Below, piece after piece: positions 7,897 through 15,910 of a stretch of 26,078 nt of DNA. This stretch comes from Phycisphaerales bacterium (lineage in GTDB: Bacteria; Pseudomonadota; Gammaproteobacteria; Competibacterales; Competibacteraceae), in NCBI GenBank assembly GCA_014879435.1, contig JACSSB010000284.1:1-26078 (forward strand). Direction: 5' to 3'. Position numbers and translations under genes: made by a program. A model generated the notes under the pieces. That model did not search any database. It was given only the letters and a program-made list of their open reading frames with translations, and had not been told where the DNA came from. How positions within the stretch are numbered: the stretch's first letter is position 1; each line of letters begins with the position of its first letter.

Positions 7897-8762
7897 AATT
7901 CCCGCTGCACCAATCGTTCGATGAGCGGCTGTAAGATGATTTCCATGGCAAAGCCCATCTTCCCACCAGGCACTACGATGGTATTACCGCGGGACATGAA
8001 TGAATCGTGGATCATGTGAATGAGATGAGGGAAATCCGGTTGCGTCTTACGAGGATCTTTGAAACGGATCACCACATAGCTCTCATCCAAGGTAGGAATA
8101 TCGCGAGCGGTAAAGGGATTGGAGGTATCTACTGTTGGCACTCGCTGAAAATTGATGTCCGTGCATGAAAACTGCGGCACGATATAGTGCATATAGTCAT
8201 GCATCCGCCGCAAGATAGCGTCGGTAACCGCCTCGGCACTGTAGCCCCGCTCGGCGGTATCACGATGAATTTTCTGGATCCATTCCAGATTGACGATCGG
8301 CACCACCCCAATCAGCAGATCCACATAGCGAGCCACATTTACCTTATCGGTAATCACTCCACCGTGTAGACCTTCGTAAAATAATAGATCCGTTCCGACA
8401 GGTAACGGCATCCAAGGTGTGAACATCCCTGATTTCTGACCATGGCGTTCGGCTTCTTCCCGATCATGCAGGTAATAACGTCGCAATCCACCACCGCGCT
8501 CCCCATACTCCATAAAGAGCGCCTCCAATCGGTCAAATAAATTCCCCTCAGGGCCGAAATGACTAAGATTGCGGCCTGCACGGTTTGCTTGCTCGCATTG
8601 TCGTTGCATTTCCAAGCGATCATAGCGATGGAAACTATCACCTTCGACAATGGCAGCATTGATGCCATCTCGTCTAAAGATATGCTCCATTGCAACTCGA
8701 ACCGTTGAGGTACCTGCGCCGGATGAACCCGTGATGGCGATAATCGGATGCTGTTTTGACAT
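7893..8762 (-). CDS. prk: Phosphoribulokinase (PrkB-like)
   Basis: ATP-dependent kinase family converting ribulose 5-phosphate to ribulose 1,5-bisphosphate. The 289-residue protein has the P-loop GSSGAGTST (residues 12-20), the VEGDSFHRYDR substrate segment near 39-49, and conserved blocks FYEGLHGGV, IGVVPIVNLEWIQKI, VPTVDTSNPF and VVPGGKMGFAME. It resembles the proteobacterial octameric type, including E. coli PrkB, more than the cyanobacterial/plant type. Start choice: ATG at 8760-8762 has GAGGTGG immediately upstream, and a -10 element at 8795-8800 places the transcript start about where a longer in-frame ATG (8792) would lie, which argues against the longer form. No RuBisCO or other Calvin-cycle gene is in the window, so carbon fixation cannot be concluded. 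Confidence 0.94.
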   Translation of the reverse strand: MSKQHPIIAITGSSGAGTSTVRVAMEHIFRRDGINAAIVEGDSFHRYDRLEMQRQCEQANRAGRNLSHFGPEGNLFDRLEALFMEYGERGGGLRRYYLHDREEAERHGQKSGMFTPWMPLPVGTDLLFYEGLHGGVITDKVNVARYVDLLIGVVPIVNLEWIQKIHRDTAERGYSAEAVTDAILRRMHDYMHYIVPQFSCTDINFQRVPTVDTSNPFTARDIPTLDESYVVIRFKDPRKTQPDFPHLIHMIHDSFMSRGNTIVVPGGKMGFAMEIILQPLIERLVQREL

Positions 8763-8794
8763 GGCCACCTCATGCGGTAACGAATAGGCCATGA

Positions 8795-8835
8795 ATTATA
8801 ACCCGAGTTATATTGCAGTGCAGCAAATCAACCAA
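8795..8835 (-). promoter_or_regulatory. Putative sigma-70 promoter of prk
   Basis: On the minus strand, TTGGTT (8830-8835) and TATAAC (8807-8812) are separated by 17 bases, and a consensus TATAAT follows at 8795-8800. The likely start point, about 8788-8800, leaves a 5' leader of roughly 26-38 bases before the prk ATG. The -35 match is poor (3 of 6). The -35 overlaps the left arm of an inverted repeat (8832-8865), a possible operator. Confidence 0.5.
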
Positions 8836-8960
8836 GAGCGCTTTGATCAGGCACAAGACTCTTGGCATCAGCCGTCAAAACGACGGATCAAGCAGACAAC
8901 GACAGTGGAGTCAAAACAACAGGGATGAGACAAGGCGGTTTGGATTGAAAATCAGGGATG

Positions 8961-8996
8961 CTTAAGAAATGAGCGCCACGATCCTCATGGCGCTCA
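8961..8996 (-). terminator. Rho-independent terminator of the nuo operon
   Basis: On the minus strand a 9-bp perfect stem, TGAGCGCCA (8996-8988) with TGGCGCTCA (8978-8970), encloses a 9-base loop and is followed by TTTCTT (8969-8964). It lies 27 bases after the stop of the last gene (DUF2818) and has the GC-rich stem and T-tract expected of an intrinsic terminator. It marks the end of the complex I operon. Confidence 0.85.
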
Positions 8997-9023
8997 AATC
9001 ATCAATTCAGATATCGGCGGCCA

Positions 9024-9347
9024 TCATCGCCCAGCACGTCGCCACAGCAAGGGCCGCAACTGATAACGATAGATAAATCCAGGTACAGCACTCACTGCAA
9101 ATAGACACAAGGTTACTACATGAAATTCCCAATCTTGGAAATGGAGGGTACCGGTCATCTTATATTCAAAGCCAAAACCTACCCCGATGACCAGTCCATA
9201 GAGCAATCCCCACTCGATCAACCTCAACCAAAAGGGCTTGAGCCGTTGACTCGGAATCACAAATAACCAGCGCTCGCTGAACCAAGGCAGATTGGCAGCT
9301 ATCACTGCCAACCCTAGCCACAACCCGACCCATGTTTCCTGTGTCAT
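9024..9347 (-). CDS. DUF2818 membrane protein at the end of the nuo operon
   Basis: A 107-residue integral membrane protein of the DUF2818 family, function unknown. Three hydrophobic segments are visible: residues 7-22 (VGLWLGLAVIAANLPW), about 43-60 (LIEWGLLYGLVIGVGF) and about 76-93 (HVVTLCLFAVSAVPGFIY), with a basic C-terminus. The conserved N-terminal 'LxANLPWFSERxLF' pattern and the Glu-rich central segment (EWGLLYG, FEYK) fit the family. The ATG has AAGG about 7 bases upstream. It starts 15 bases after the nuoN stop codon and is the last gene before the terminator. This family is regularly found just after nuoN in beta- and gammaproteobacteria, so a role in complex I assembly or stability is a reasonable inference, not a demonstrated one. 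Confidence 0.88.
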   Translation of the reverse strand: MTQETWVGLWLGLAVIAANLPWFSERWLFVIPSQRLKPFWLRLIEWGLLYGLVIGVGFGFEYKMTGTLHFQDWEFHVVTLCLFAVSAVPGFIYRYQLRPLLWRRAGR

Positions 9348-9362
9348 GCGAGCCTTAGGATT

Positions 9363-10802
9363 TTAGCTCGGCAACGCCATGGCACACCAAGCCATCAGCG
9401 CAGTTGGATATAAACCCAGCACCACTAACAACAACCCATTGGCGCTAATAGCGATTTCAGTATCAAGACTCAAATCAACGGGTGTGGCTTGCTCAAGCTT
9501 ATCGAAGTAGATGCATTTAACCACTCGTAGGTAGTAAAAGGCTCCGATCACCGAGAACACCACACCAAGGATCGCCAACCATACCAGACCTACATTGACC
9601 ACTGCCTGCAACACAACCCACTTGGCGTAGAAGCCCGCCATAAAGGGAACACCTGTCATCGACATCATGATGATCATCATCAGGAACGCCAGCCAAGCAT
9701 TTCGATCATTCAGTCCCTTGAAATCCTCAATGTTCTCTACCTCAAATCCGTTATGACCTAAGATGAGGATCAAACCGAAGGCACCGACCGCCATCAGAAC
9801 ATAAACAATCGCGTAGAACATCGCTGCAGCATAGCCTTCTGGTGTACCCGCTACGATGCCCAACAACAGAAACCCGACATGAGAAATGGTCGAGTAGGCC
9901 AGCATACGTTTGATATTGGTCTGTACGACTGCAACCAAGTTACCCAGCACAATGGATAACACCGACAGAATGATCAGCATCTGTTGCCAATCGCTCTGCA
10001 ATGCCCCCAAGCCTTCCACTAAAACGCGCATTACTAGAGCGAATGCTGCCAGTTTGGGTGCCGAACCGATGTATAAGGTCACGGCAGTGGGCGCGCCCTG
10101 ATAAACATCTGGTAGCCACATATGGAACGGCACTGCGCCCAGTTTGAACGCCAACCCGACCACCAAGAACACCAACCCGAATACAAGCACTAGATTATTC
10201 GCACCTTGTCGGGCAGTGGCGTCGGCCACCACCTGGAGATCGACGCTACCGGTCGCTCCATAGATCATCGAAATGCCGTACAACAACATCCCCGATGCCA
10301 GTGAACCTAGAACGAAATATTTCATGGCAGCTTCAGAGGAAACGGGCGAATCCCGGTCAATCGCTACCAAGGCATACAGCGACAAAGACAGCAGCTCTAA
10401 CCCCAGATACACGCTCAGCAGACTGTTGGCAGACACCATAACCATCATGCCAAGCACACCGAACAGACCTAGCACAAAGAACTCGCCTTTGAACAAGCCA
10501 CACCGACGCAAATAATCGCGAGAGTAGAGAAAACCGACGGCGGTGGTTAAACATATGAACAATTTGAGCAGATCACCCATCGCATCCTTGATGTAATGAC
10601 CGAACATCGTGGTCACTGGTGCCTGCGCATAGGTTAAAAGCGTCAGCAAAGCTGCGCCCAGTAAGGTGAGTTGTGCCAAGCCGTAGGTGATATGACGCTG
10701 CCGCTGTTCCAGGAACACATCGACGATCAGTACCACGCACGCCAGGATCAACACGAATAGTTCCGGCAATACCGGCATGAAATCAGGGGCGACGAAGTTC
10801 AT
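9363..10802 (-). CDS. nuoN: NADH-quinone oxidoreductase subunit N
   Basis: Antiporter-like proton-pumping subunit in the membrane arm of complex I. Its 479 residues are normal for NuoN, with about 14 hydrophobic helices. The conserved glutamate of helix 5 is visible at about residue 136 (VYLGLELLSLSLYAL), and the pumping lysine of helix 7 at about 220 (AFKLGAVPFHMWLPDVY). The block VVQTNIKRMLAYSTISHVGF, shared with subunits L and M, is also present. Start is ATG at 10802 with AGGGAA just upstream. There is a 48-base gap from nuoM and a 15-base gap to the DUF2818 gene. Confidence 0.97.
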   Translation of the reverse strand: MNFVAPDFMPVLPELFVLILACVVLIVDVFLEQRQRHITYGLAQLTLLGAALLTLLTYAQAPVTTMFGHYIKDAMGDLLKLFICLTTAVGFLYSRDYLRRCGLFKGEFFVLGLFGVLGMMVMVSANSLLSVYLGLELLSLSLYALVAIDRDSPVSSEAAMKYFVLGSLASGMLLYGISMIYGATGSVDLQVVADATARQGANNLVLVFGLVFLVVGLAFKLGAVPFHMWLPDVYQGAPTAVTLYIGSAPKLAAFALVMRVLVEGLGALQSDWQQMLIILSVLSIVLGNLVAVVQTNIKRMLAYSTISHVGFLLLGIVAGTPEGYAAAMFYAIVYVLMAVGAFGLILILGHNGFEVENIEDFKGLNDRNAWLAFLMMIIMMSMTGVPFMAGFYAKWVVLQAVVNVGLVWLAILGVVFSVIGAFYYLRVVKCIYFDKLEQATPVDLSLDTEIAISANGLLLVVLGLYPTALMAWCAMALPS

Positions 10803-10850
10803 GGGGTTTCCCTATTCTCGGATTCTTCTCTGCAACAGGAGATATCTTTC

Positions 10851-12365
10851 TTACAGCTTGGAAACGGTGACATGCTGTAGCAAATTATCCACCGAGACAT
10901 GCATGACGGATGTCAACGGATCTGGCCAGACACCGAGCAGTAACACTGCCGCCGCCAGCAGGCTTAACATGAGAATTTCCCGACGACTCACATCTTGCAA
11001 CTCGGCGACATGGCTGTTGCCAATATCACCAAAGATCACCCGCTTGATCAGCCACAGTGTATATGCCGCCCCCAGAATCAAGGAAATTGCTGCCAGGAAC
11101 GCAATCCAGAAGCTTGCCTTGAAACTACTTAAGATCACCAAGAATTCGCCGATGAACCCGGAAGTACCCGGTAATCCAGCATTAGCCATACCAAATAGCA
11201 CCATGAATGCAGCAAATATCGGCATGGTGTTGGCCACCCCACCATAGTCCTTGATCTGGCGGGAATGCACTCGGTCATACAACACGCCCACACAGAGGAA
11301 TAGTGCGCCAGAGATAAAGCCGTGGGACACCATTTGTACCATGCCGCCCTCAACGCCCATAACTGCACCGCTCAGACTACCTGTATGGCGATAGATGCTA
11401 AAGACGATAAAGAAGCCTAGGGTCACAAAACCCATGTGAGCAATCGAGGAATAGGCGATCAACTTCTTCATGTCTTGCTGAACCAGGGCCACCAAGCCAA
11501 TGTAGATCACCGCTATTAGCGACATGGTAATGATCAGCCAGTCCAACATGGATGCGGCATCTGGAGTAATCGGTAGGGCAAAACGGAGGAAGCCATAGCC
11601 ACCGATCTTCAAGGTAATCGCCGCTAAGATCACCGAACCACCAGTAGGTGCTTCAACATGGGCATCCGGTAACCAAGTATGCACTGGCCACATCGGTACC
11701 TTGACCGCGAAACCCACCACGAACGCGAAGAAAATCAATACTTGTTCAGTCAAGCTGAGCGGCAACTTGTGGAAATCAAGAATTTCAAAGCCACCCGCCT
11801 GATTGTACATATAGATCAGGGCGATCAGCATGAACACCGATCCCAGAAAAGTGTACAAAAAGAACTTTATAGTGGCGTAAACCCGACGTGGCCCACCCCA
11901 AATACCGATGATCAGAAACATCGGGATCAACATCGCCTCAAAAAAGACGTAGAACAAAATAGCGTCCATCGCGGCGAATACCCCAATCATGAAACCTTGC
12001 ATGATTAGGAAAGCAGCCATGTACTGGGCAATTCGATACTTCACCACTTCCCAGCCAGCGATAACCACCAGCACGGTCATGAATGTGGTGAGCAAGATCA
12101 GCGGCATTGAGAACCCATCCACACCCAAGTGATAATTGACATTGAAGGTGGGAATCCAGGGGATGAACTCCTGAAACTGCATTGCCGCCGTCGTAGGATC
12201 AAACGACGTATACAAGGGGATACTGATCAGCAAACTCAGGATGGCTACCGTCAGCGCCAGCGCCTTGGCGCGTCCGGGGTTCTCATCACCCACGAACAGC
12301 ACCGCTACGCCGCCCAAGACTGGGAACCAAATAACAAGACTCAGCAGAGGCAGTTCCGATAGCAT
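10851..12365 (-). CDS. nuoM: NADH-quinone oxidoreductase subunit M
   Basis: Middle antiporter-like proton pump of the complex I membrane arm. At 504 residues with about 14 helices the length is typical. The key helix-5 glutamate is at about residue 143 (YVFFEAMLIPMFLIIG) and the helix-7 lysine at about 222 (AVKVPMWPVHTWLPDAH). The family block VQQDMKKLIAYSSIAHMGF is intact. The ATG at 12365 follows the nuoL stop after 23 bases, with only a weak purine-rich ribosome site (AAGAAGAA), consistent with polycistronic translation. Confidence 0.97.
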   Translation of the reverse strand: MLSELPLLSLVIWFPVLGGVAVLFVGDENPGRAKALALTVAILSLLISIPLYTSFDPTTAAMQFQEFIPWIPTFNVNYHLGVDGFSMPLILLTTFMTVLVVIAGWEVVKYRIAQYMAAFLIMQGFMIGVFAAMDAILFYVFFEAMLIPMFLIIGIWGGPRRVYATIKFFLYTFLGSVFMLIALIYMYNQAGGFEILDFHKLPLSLTEQVLIFFAFVVGFAVKVPMWPVHTWLPDAHVEAPTGGSVILAAITLKIGGYGFLRFALPITPDAASMLDWLIITMSLIAVIYIGLVALVQQDMKKLIAYSSIAHMGFVTLGFFIVFSIYRHTGSLSGAVMGVEGGMVQMVSHGFISGALFLCVGVLYDRVHSRQIKDYGGVANTMPIFAAFMVLFGMANAGLPGTSGFIGEFLVILSSFKASFWIAFLAAISLILGAAYTLWLIKRVIFGDIGNSHVAELQDVSRREILMLSLLAAAVLLLGVWPDPLTSVMHVSVDNLLQHVTVSKL

Positions 12366-12388
12366 GGTGGTTATTCTTCTTTAGCAGG

Positions 12389-14341
12389 TTAGCGGGTGAC
12401 GAACCAGGTCAGCAGAATCAACAGGCCGACGATCATGGCAAAGGCATAGGTATACAGATAACCGGTTTGCACATGCCGGGTGATAGCGGCAAACCAACCC
12501 ACCAACCGCGCTGTACCATTCACCATCAAACCGTCGATCAGCCCCGCGTCACCATACTTCCACAGGGCGGTACCTAAATTCTGACCGCCACGCATGAACA
12601 CCGACTGGTAAAACTCATCGAAGCCGTACTTACGTACCATAAAGCCGTACAGCCAAGCCCACTTCTGCTGGATCAACCCTGGCAGATCGGGCCGGACCAT
12701 GTACAAATAGAATGTCGAAAAGAACCCTATCAGCACCAAAATAAAGGGCAGACCGATCAATCCATGGAGGGCAAAATTGAACGCGCCGTGGAATTCTTCC
12801 TGAACATGCTCTAACACGTTGTGTGCAGAGGATACCAAGATAGATTCTTTAAATGTTTCGCTAAACAACATCGGCTCGATCGTCATGGCGCCAATCACCA
12901 CCGAAGGTATCGCCAACAGGATCAATGGCACTGTCACCACTGCCGGAGTCTCATGCAAATGCTCTTTGGTGTGATGGTCCATCCGCTCCTTGCCGTGAAA
13001 CACGATGAAGTACAGCCGGAACGAGTAGAACGAAGTCACAAATACTCCCAATACCACCGAGAGGTAGGCAAAGCCAGAACCAGCGATGTGCGAGTAATGT
13101 ACCGCTTCAATAATGCTGTCTTTGGAATAGAAGCCAGCAAATCCCGGCATACCGATTAGCGCTAGGGTGCCTAGCAGGAAAGTAAACCAAGTGATTGGCA
13201 TATGCTTCCATAATCCGCCCATCTTACGAATATCTTGCTCGTGATGCATGGCAATGATCACTGAGCCAGCGCCCAGGAACAACAGGGCCTTAAAGAAAGC
13301 GTGGGTCATCAAATGGAAAATAGCAGCGGAATAAGCGGATACCCCAAGTGCCACAACCATATAGCCCAGTTGCGATAGTGTCGAATAAGCAATCACACGC
13401 TTGATATCGTTTTGGATGATACCGAGGAAGCCCATGAATAGCGCGGTTAGCGAACCGATTACCAGCACAAAGCTCAGTGCCGTCTCCGATAGCTCGAACA
13501 AGGGTGACATCCGGGCCACCATGAAGATACCTGCAGTCACCATTGTCGCTGCATGGATCAATGCCGAGATCGGGGTAGGACCCTCCATCGAATCCGGCAA
13601 CCAGACATGCAGCGGTACCTGTGCCGATTTACCCATCGCTCCGATGAAGAGCAGAATGCAGGTCACGGTGATCAGCGACCAGTCAAAACCGGGGATAATT
13701 TGTATAGTCATATCGGCCATGAGCGGAGCAGCGGCGAACACATCGGCATAGTCAAGGCTGTTGAAAGCCATCAACACCGCAGCGATACCGAGCAAGAAGC
13801 CGAAATCACCGACCCGATTGACCAGAAAGGCTTTGAGGCTGGCAAAAATGGCACTCTCTCGCTTGTACCAAAAGCCAATCAACAGATAAGACACTACGCC
13901 AACCCCTTCCCAACCAAAGAACAATTGCAGGAAGTTATTGGACATCACCAGCATCAGCATGGCGAAAGTGAACAAGGCGATATAGCTGAAGAAACGTTGG
14001 TATCCATCGTCATCGTGCATGTAGCCGATGGTGTAGATATGGACCATCAACGACACGAAGGTGACGGTGGAAATCATTATCGCTGTCAGGTTATCGACCA
14101 AAAAGCCGACTTCCAGACGGATGCCCTCAATCACCATCCAGGTATAAACCGAAGCATTGTATGGTTCGGCGCCGTTCCAAACATGGTGGCGAAGTACTAC
14201 CAGCGATAGCAGAAAAGAGATCGCCACGCCGATGATGGTTACCCAATGGGCGCCAGCACGACCGATTTTACGGCCGAACAAACCAGCAATAATGGCACCG
14301 AACAGAGGGGCAAGCACAATTCCGAGATAGACGTTTTGCAT
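12389..14341 (-). CDS. nuoL: NADH-quinone oxidoreductase subunit L
   Basis: Distal antiporter-like subunit with the long lateral helix that runs along the membrane arm. The protein has 650 residues, slightly longer than the E. coli one. The conserved glutamate is at about residue 145 (LFFGWEGVGVVSYLL) and the lysine at about 238 (GAMGKSAQVPLHVWLPD). IIQNDIKRVIAYSTLSQLGY matches the proton-pump family signature. The C-terminal part, beyond about residue 500, carries the amphipathic lateral helix and final membrane anchor. Its ATG lies four bases after the nuoK stop codon (TAG at 14346-14348), with AGGG inside the end of nuoK as ribosome site, so translation is probably coupled. Confidence 0.97.
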   Translation of the reverse strand: MQNVYLGIVLAPLFGAIIAGLFGRKIGRAGAHWVTIIGVAISFLLSLVVLRHHVWNGAEPYNASVYTWMVIEGIRLEVGFLVDNLTAIMISTVTFVSLMVHIYTIGYMHDDDGYQRFFSYIALFTFAMLMLVMSNNFLQLFFGWEGVGVVSYLLIGFWYKRESAIFASLKAFLVNRVGDFGFLLGIAAVLMAFNSLDYADVFAAAPLMADMTIQIIPGFDWSLITVTCILLFIGAMGKSAQVPLHVWLPDSMEGPTPISALIHAATMVTAGIFMVARMSPLFELSETALSFVLVIGSLTALFMGFLGIIQNDIKRVIAYSTLSQLGYMVVALGVSAYSAAIFHLMTHAFFKALLFLGAGSVIIAMHHEQDIRKMGGLWKHMPITWFTFLLGTLALIGMPGFAGFYSKDSIIEAVHYSHIAGSGFAYLSVVLGVFVTSFYSFRLYFIVFHGKERMDHHTKEHLHETPAVVTVPLILLAIPSVVIGAMTIEPMLFSETFKESILVSSAHNVLEHVQEEFHGAFNFALHGLIGLPFILVLIGFFSTFYLYMVRPDLPGLIQQKWAWLYGFMVRKYGFDEFYQSVFMRGGQNLGTALWKYGDAGLIDGLMVNGTARLVGWFAAITRHVQTGYLYTYAFAMIVGLLILLTWFVTR

Positions 14342-14345
14342 GCGG

Positions 14346-14651
14346 CTAACCCTTCAGTGTATCGAGGTCGGCAACGTTGATGGTCCGACGGTTGCGGAAC
14401 AGCACCACCAAGATAGCCAAGCCAATCGCCGACTCAGCCGCTGCCACCGTCAGGATGAAAAAGACGAAGACTTGACCGACGGTATCGCCGAGAAATCTTG
14501 AAAAAGCGATGAAATTGAAATTTACCGCCAGCAGCATCAATTCGATCGACATCAGCAGGATAATGACGTTCTTCCGATTCAGAAAAATGCCGGCCACGCT
14601 GAGACAAAAGAGGATCGCTCCCAGCACGAGATAATCAGTCAGCGCGATCAT
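14346..14651 (-). CDS. nuoK: NADH-quinone oxidoreductase subunit K
   Basis: Small membrane subunit of complex I, 101 residues with three membrane helices. It carries the two buried glutamates essential for coupling, E37 (LLMSIELMLLAVNFNF) and E73 (VAAAESAIGLAILVVLFR). Length and motifs are standard. A G-rich ribosome site (GGCGGGGGAT) precedes the ATG at 14651. A 103-base gap containing a hairpin separates it from nuoJ, the longest gap inside the operon. Confidence 0.97.
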   Translation of the reverse strand: MIALTDYLVLGAILFCLSVAGIFLNRKNVIILLMSIELMLLAVNFNFIAFSRFLGDTVGQVFVFFILTVAAAESAIGLAILVVLFRNRRTINVADLDTLKG

Positions 14652-14709
14652 CTATCCCCCGCCTTGTATTTTTGAAGGGTGTTTTTGAAATGAGTGAAAA
14701 CCCAAGTAA

Positions 14710-14749
14710 TTTGGCGGTTGGCATGTCAAAGCCGAACCATCCCGCCAAA
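14710..14749 (-). repeat. Hairpin in the nuoJ-nuoK gap
   Basis: TTTGGCGG and CCGCCAAA form a perfect 8-bp stem (14742-14749 with 14710-14717 on the minus strand) around a 24-base loop that can itself form a small GGC/GCC stem. It starts five bases after the nuoJ stop codon and ends about 60 bases before the nuoK start. There is no strong T-tract in the transcript direction. A role in mRNA processing or stability is possible. Confidence 0.5.
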
Positions 14750-14754
14750 ATCTT

Positions 14755-15357
14755 TTACTTCTTTTCCGGTGCCATGCGCACCACACGTACTCGGCCTTCA
14801 CGCGATGATACTCTAACCTGCTGGGCTGGATCTTGGGACTTGGTTCCCTTACGGCGACGCATCGTCAGCGAGATAGCAGCAATGATTGCAACCAGCAGAA
14901 CTACAGAAGCGATTTCAAATGGATAGACATAGAACGTATAAAGAACGCTACCCAATTCCTTAGTATTGCTGTAATCAGCCGCATGTGAAATTAAGCTGTA
15001 CTGTCCAGAGCTAAAATAATTGGACCCAACCACCATGCTCATTTCGATCACGATCAACAATGCTACCGTCGCTCCAACCGGCAAGTACTTGATAAATCCT
15101 TCACGCACCGGATCGACATTGAGATCCAACATCATCACCACGAACAGAAACAGCACCATCACTGCGCCCACGTAGACCAGAACCAAGGTGATTGCCAGGA
15201 ATTCAGCTTCGATCAGCAACCACAGCGCGGCACTGGTGAAAAAGGCTAGCACTAAAAACAGCGCCGCATGCACCGAATTACGAACGGTGATCACTCGCAC
15301 TGCCGCAAATACCAGGATCAGCGCGAAAACGTAGAACAGAAACTTTTCAAATCCCAT
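14755..15357 (-). CDS. nuoJ: NADH-quinone oxidoreductase subunit J
   Basis: Membrane subunit of complex I next to the quinone-proximal end, with five hydrophobic helices in the first 165 residues and a basic C-terminal tail (RRRKGTKSQ). Typical NuoJ blocks are present: SVHAALFLVLAFFTSAALW near the N-terminus and LVYVGAVMVLFLFVVMML, including the tyrosine/glycine helix that changes shape during turnover. The 200-residue length is normal for proteobacteria. The ATG at 15357 follows nuoI by 41 bases. Confidence 0.96.
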   Translation of the reverse strand: MGFEKFLFYVFALILVFAAVRVITVRNSVHAALFLVLAFFTSAALWLLIEAEFLAITLVLVYVGAVMVLFLFVVMMLDLNVDPVREGFIKYLPVGATVALLIVIEMSMVVGSNYFSSGQYSLISHAADYSNTKELGSVLYTFYVYPFEIASVVLLVAIIAAISLTMRRRKGTKSQDPAQQVRVSSREGRVRVVRMAPEKK

Positions 15358-15398
15358 GAGCGGACCTGTTTTCTTCTTTACTGGTCAATAAAAGCCGA

Positions 15399-15896
15399 CT
15401 ATCGATAAGCCGCGTCGGCGGCCCGATCAGCGGCAATTTGCGCTTCCAAGCGGTCGCCTTGGACGAGCAGTTTTCCCTTGGTCATAATGTGCTCGCCGCG
15501 CTTCTCAAAACAGTAATCGAATACCCGAGTCAGTACGATCGAATCGACTGGGCAGGCCTCTTCACAAAACCCGCAATAAATACATTTGAACAGATCGATA
15601 TCGTAGCGGGTAGTGCGTCGTGTTCCATCCTCTCGCTGCTCGGATTCGATAGTAATAGCCAATGCCGGACAAACCGCCTCGCACAATTTGCAGGCGATAC
15701 AGCGTTCTTCACCATTAGGATAACGACGCAGGGCATGCAGACCACGAAAACGAGGCGATAGCGGAGTTCTTTCTTCGGGATACTGCACCGTAATTTTTTT
15801 GGCGAAGAAATAGCGACCGGTAACCCGTAAACCAAGCAGCAATTCCCACAGAAAAAAGCTCTTGACATAGTATCGAAGGGTGTTCAAAGCATTCAT
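15399..15896 (-). CDS. nuoI: NADH-quinone oxidoreductase subunit I
   Basis: Peripheral-arm ferredoxin-like subunit holding two [4Fe-4S] clusters (N6a and N6b) that hand electrons to NuoB. In the 165-residue product the cluster motifs are CIACKLCEAVCP (C66, C69, C72, C76) and CIYCGFCEEACP (C105, C108, C111, C115). The N-terminal amphipathic helix (LRYYVKSFFLWELL) docks on the membrane arm. Start choice: ATG at 15896 has GGAGAAGG 6-13 bases upstream. An in-frame TTG at 15914 overlaps the nuoH stop and would place that ribosome site inside the gene, so I reject it. Confidence 0.96.
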   Translation of the reverse strand: MNALNTLRYYVKSFFLWELLLGLRVTGRYFFAKKITVQYPEERTPLSPRFRGLHALRRYPNGEERCIACKLCEAVCPALAITIESEQREDGTRRTTRYDIDLFKCIYCGFCEEACPVDSIVLTRVFDYCFEKRGEHIMTKGKLLVQGDRLEAQIAADRAADAAYR

Positions 15897-15910
15897 CTTG
15901 CCTTCTCCGC

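Noticed and set aside
13553..14209. Plus-strand frame of 218 codons, His/Gln-rich, inside nuoL
   Set aside because: It lies wholly antisense to nuoL, has a shadow-like composition of antisense membrane codons (His, Gln, Asp) and no ribosome site.
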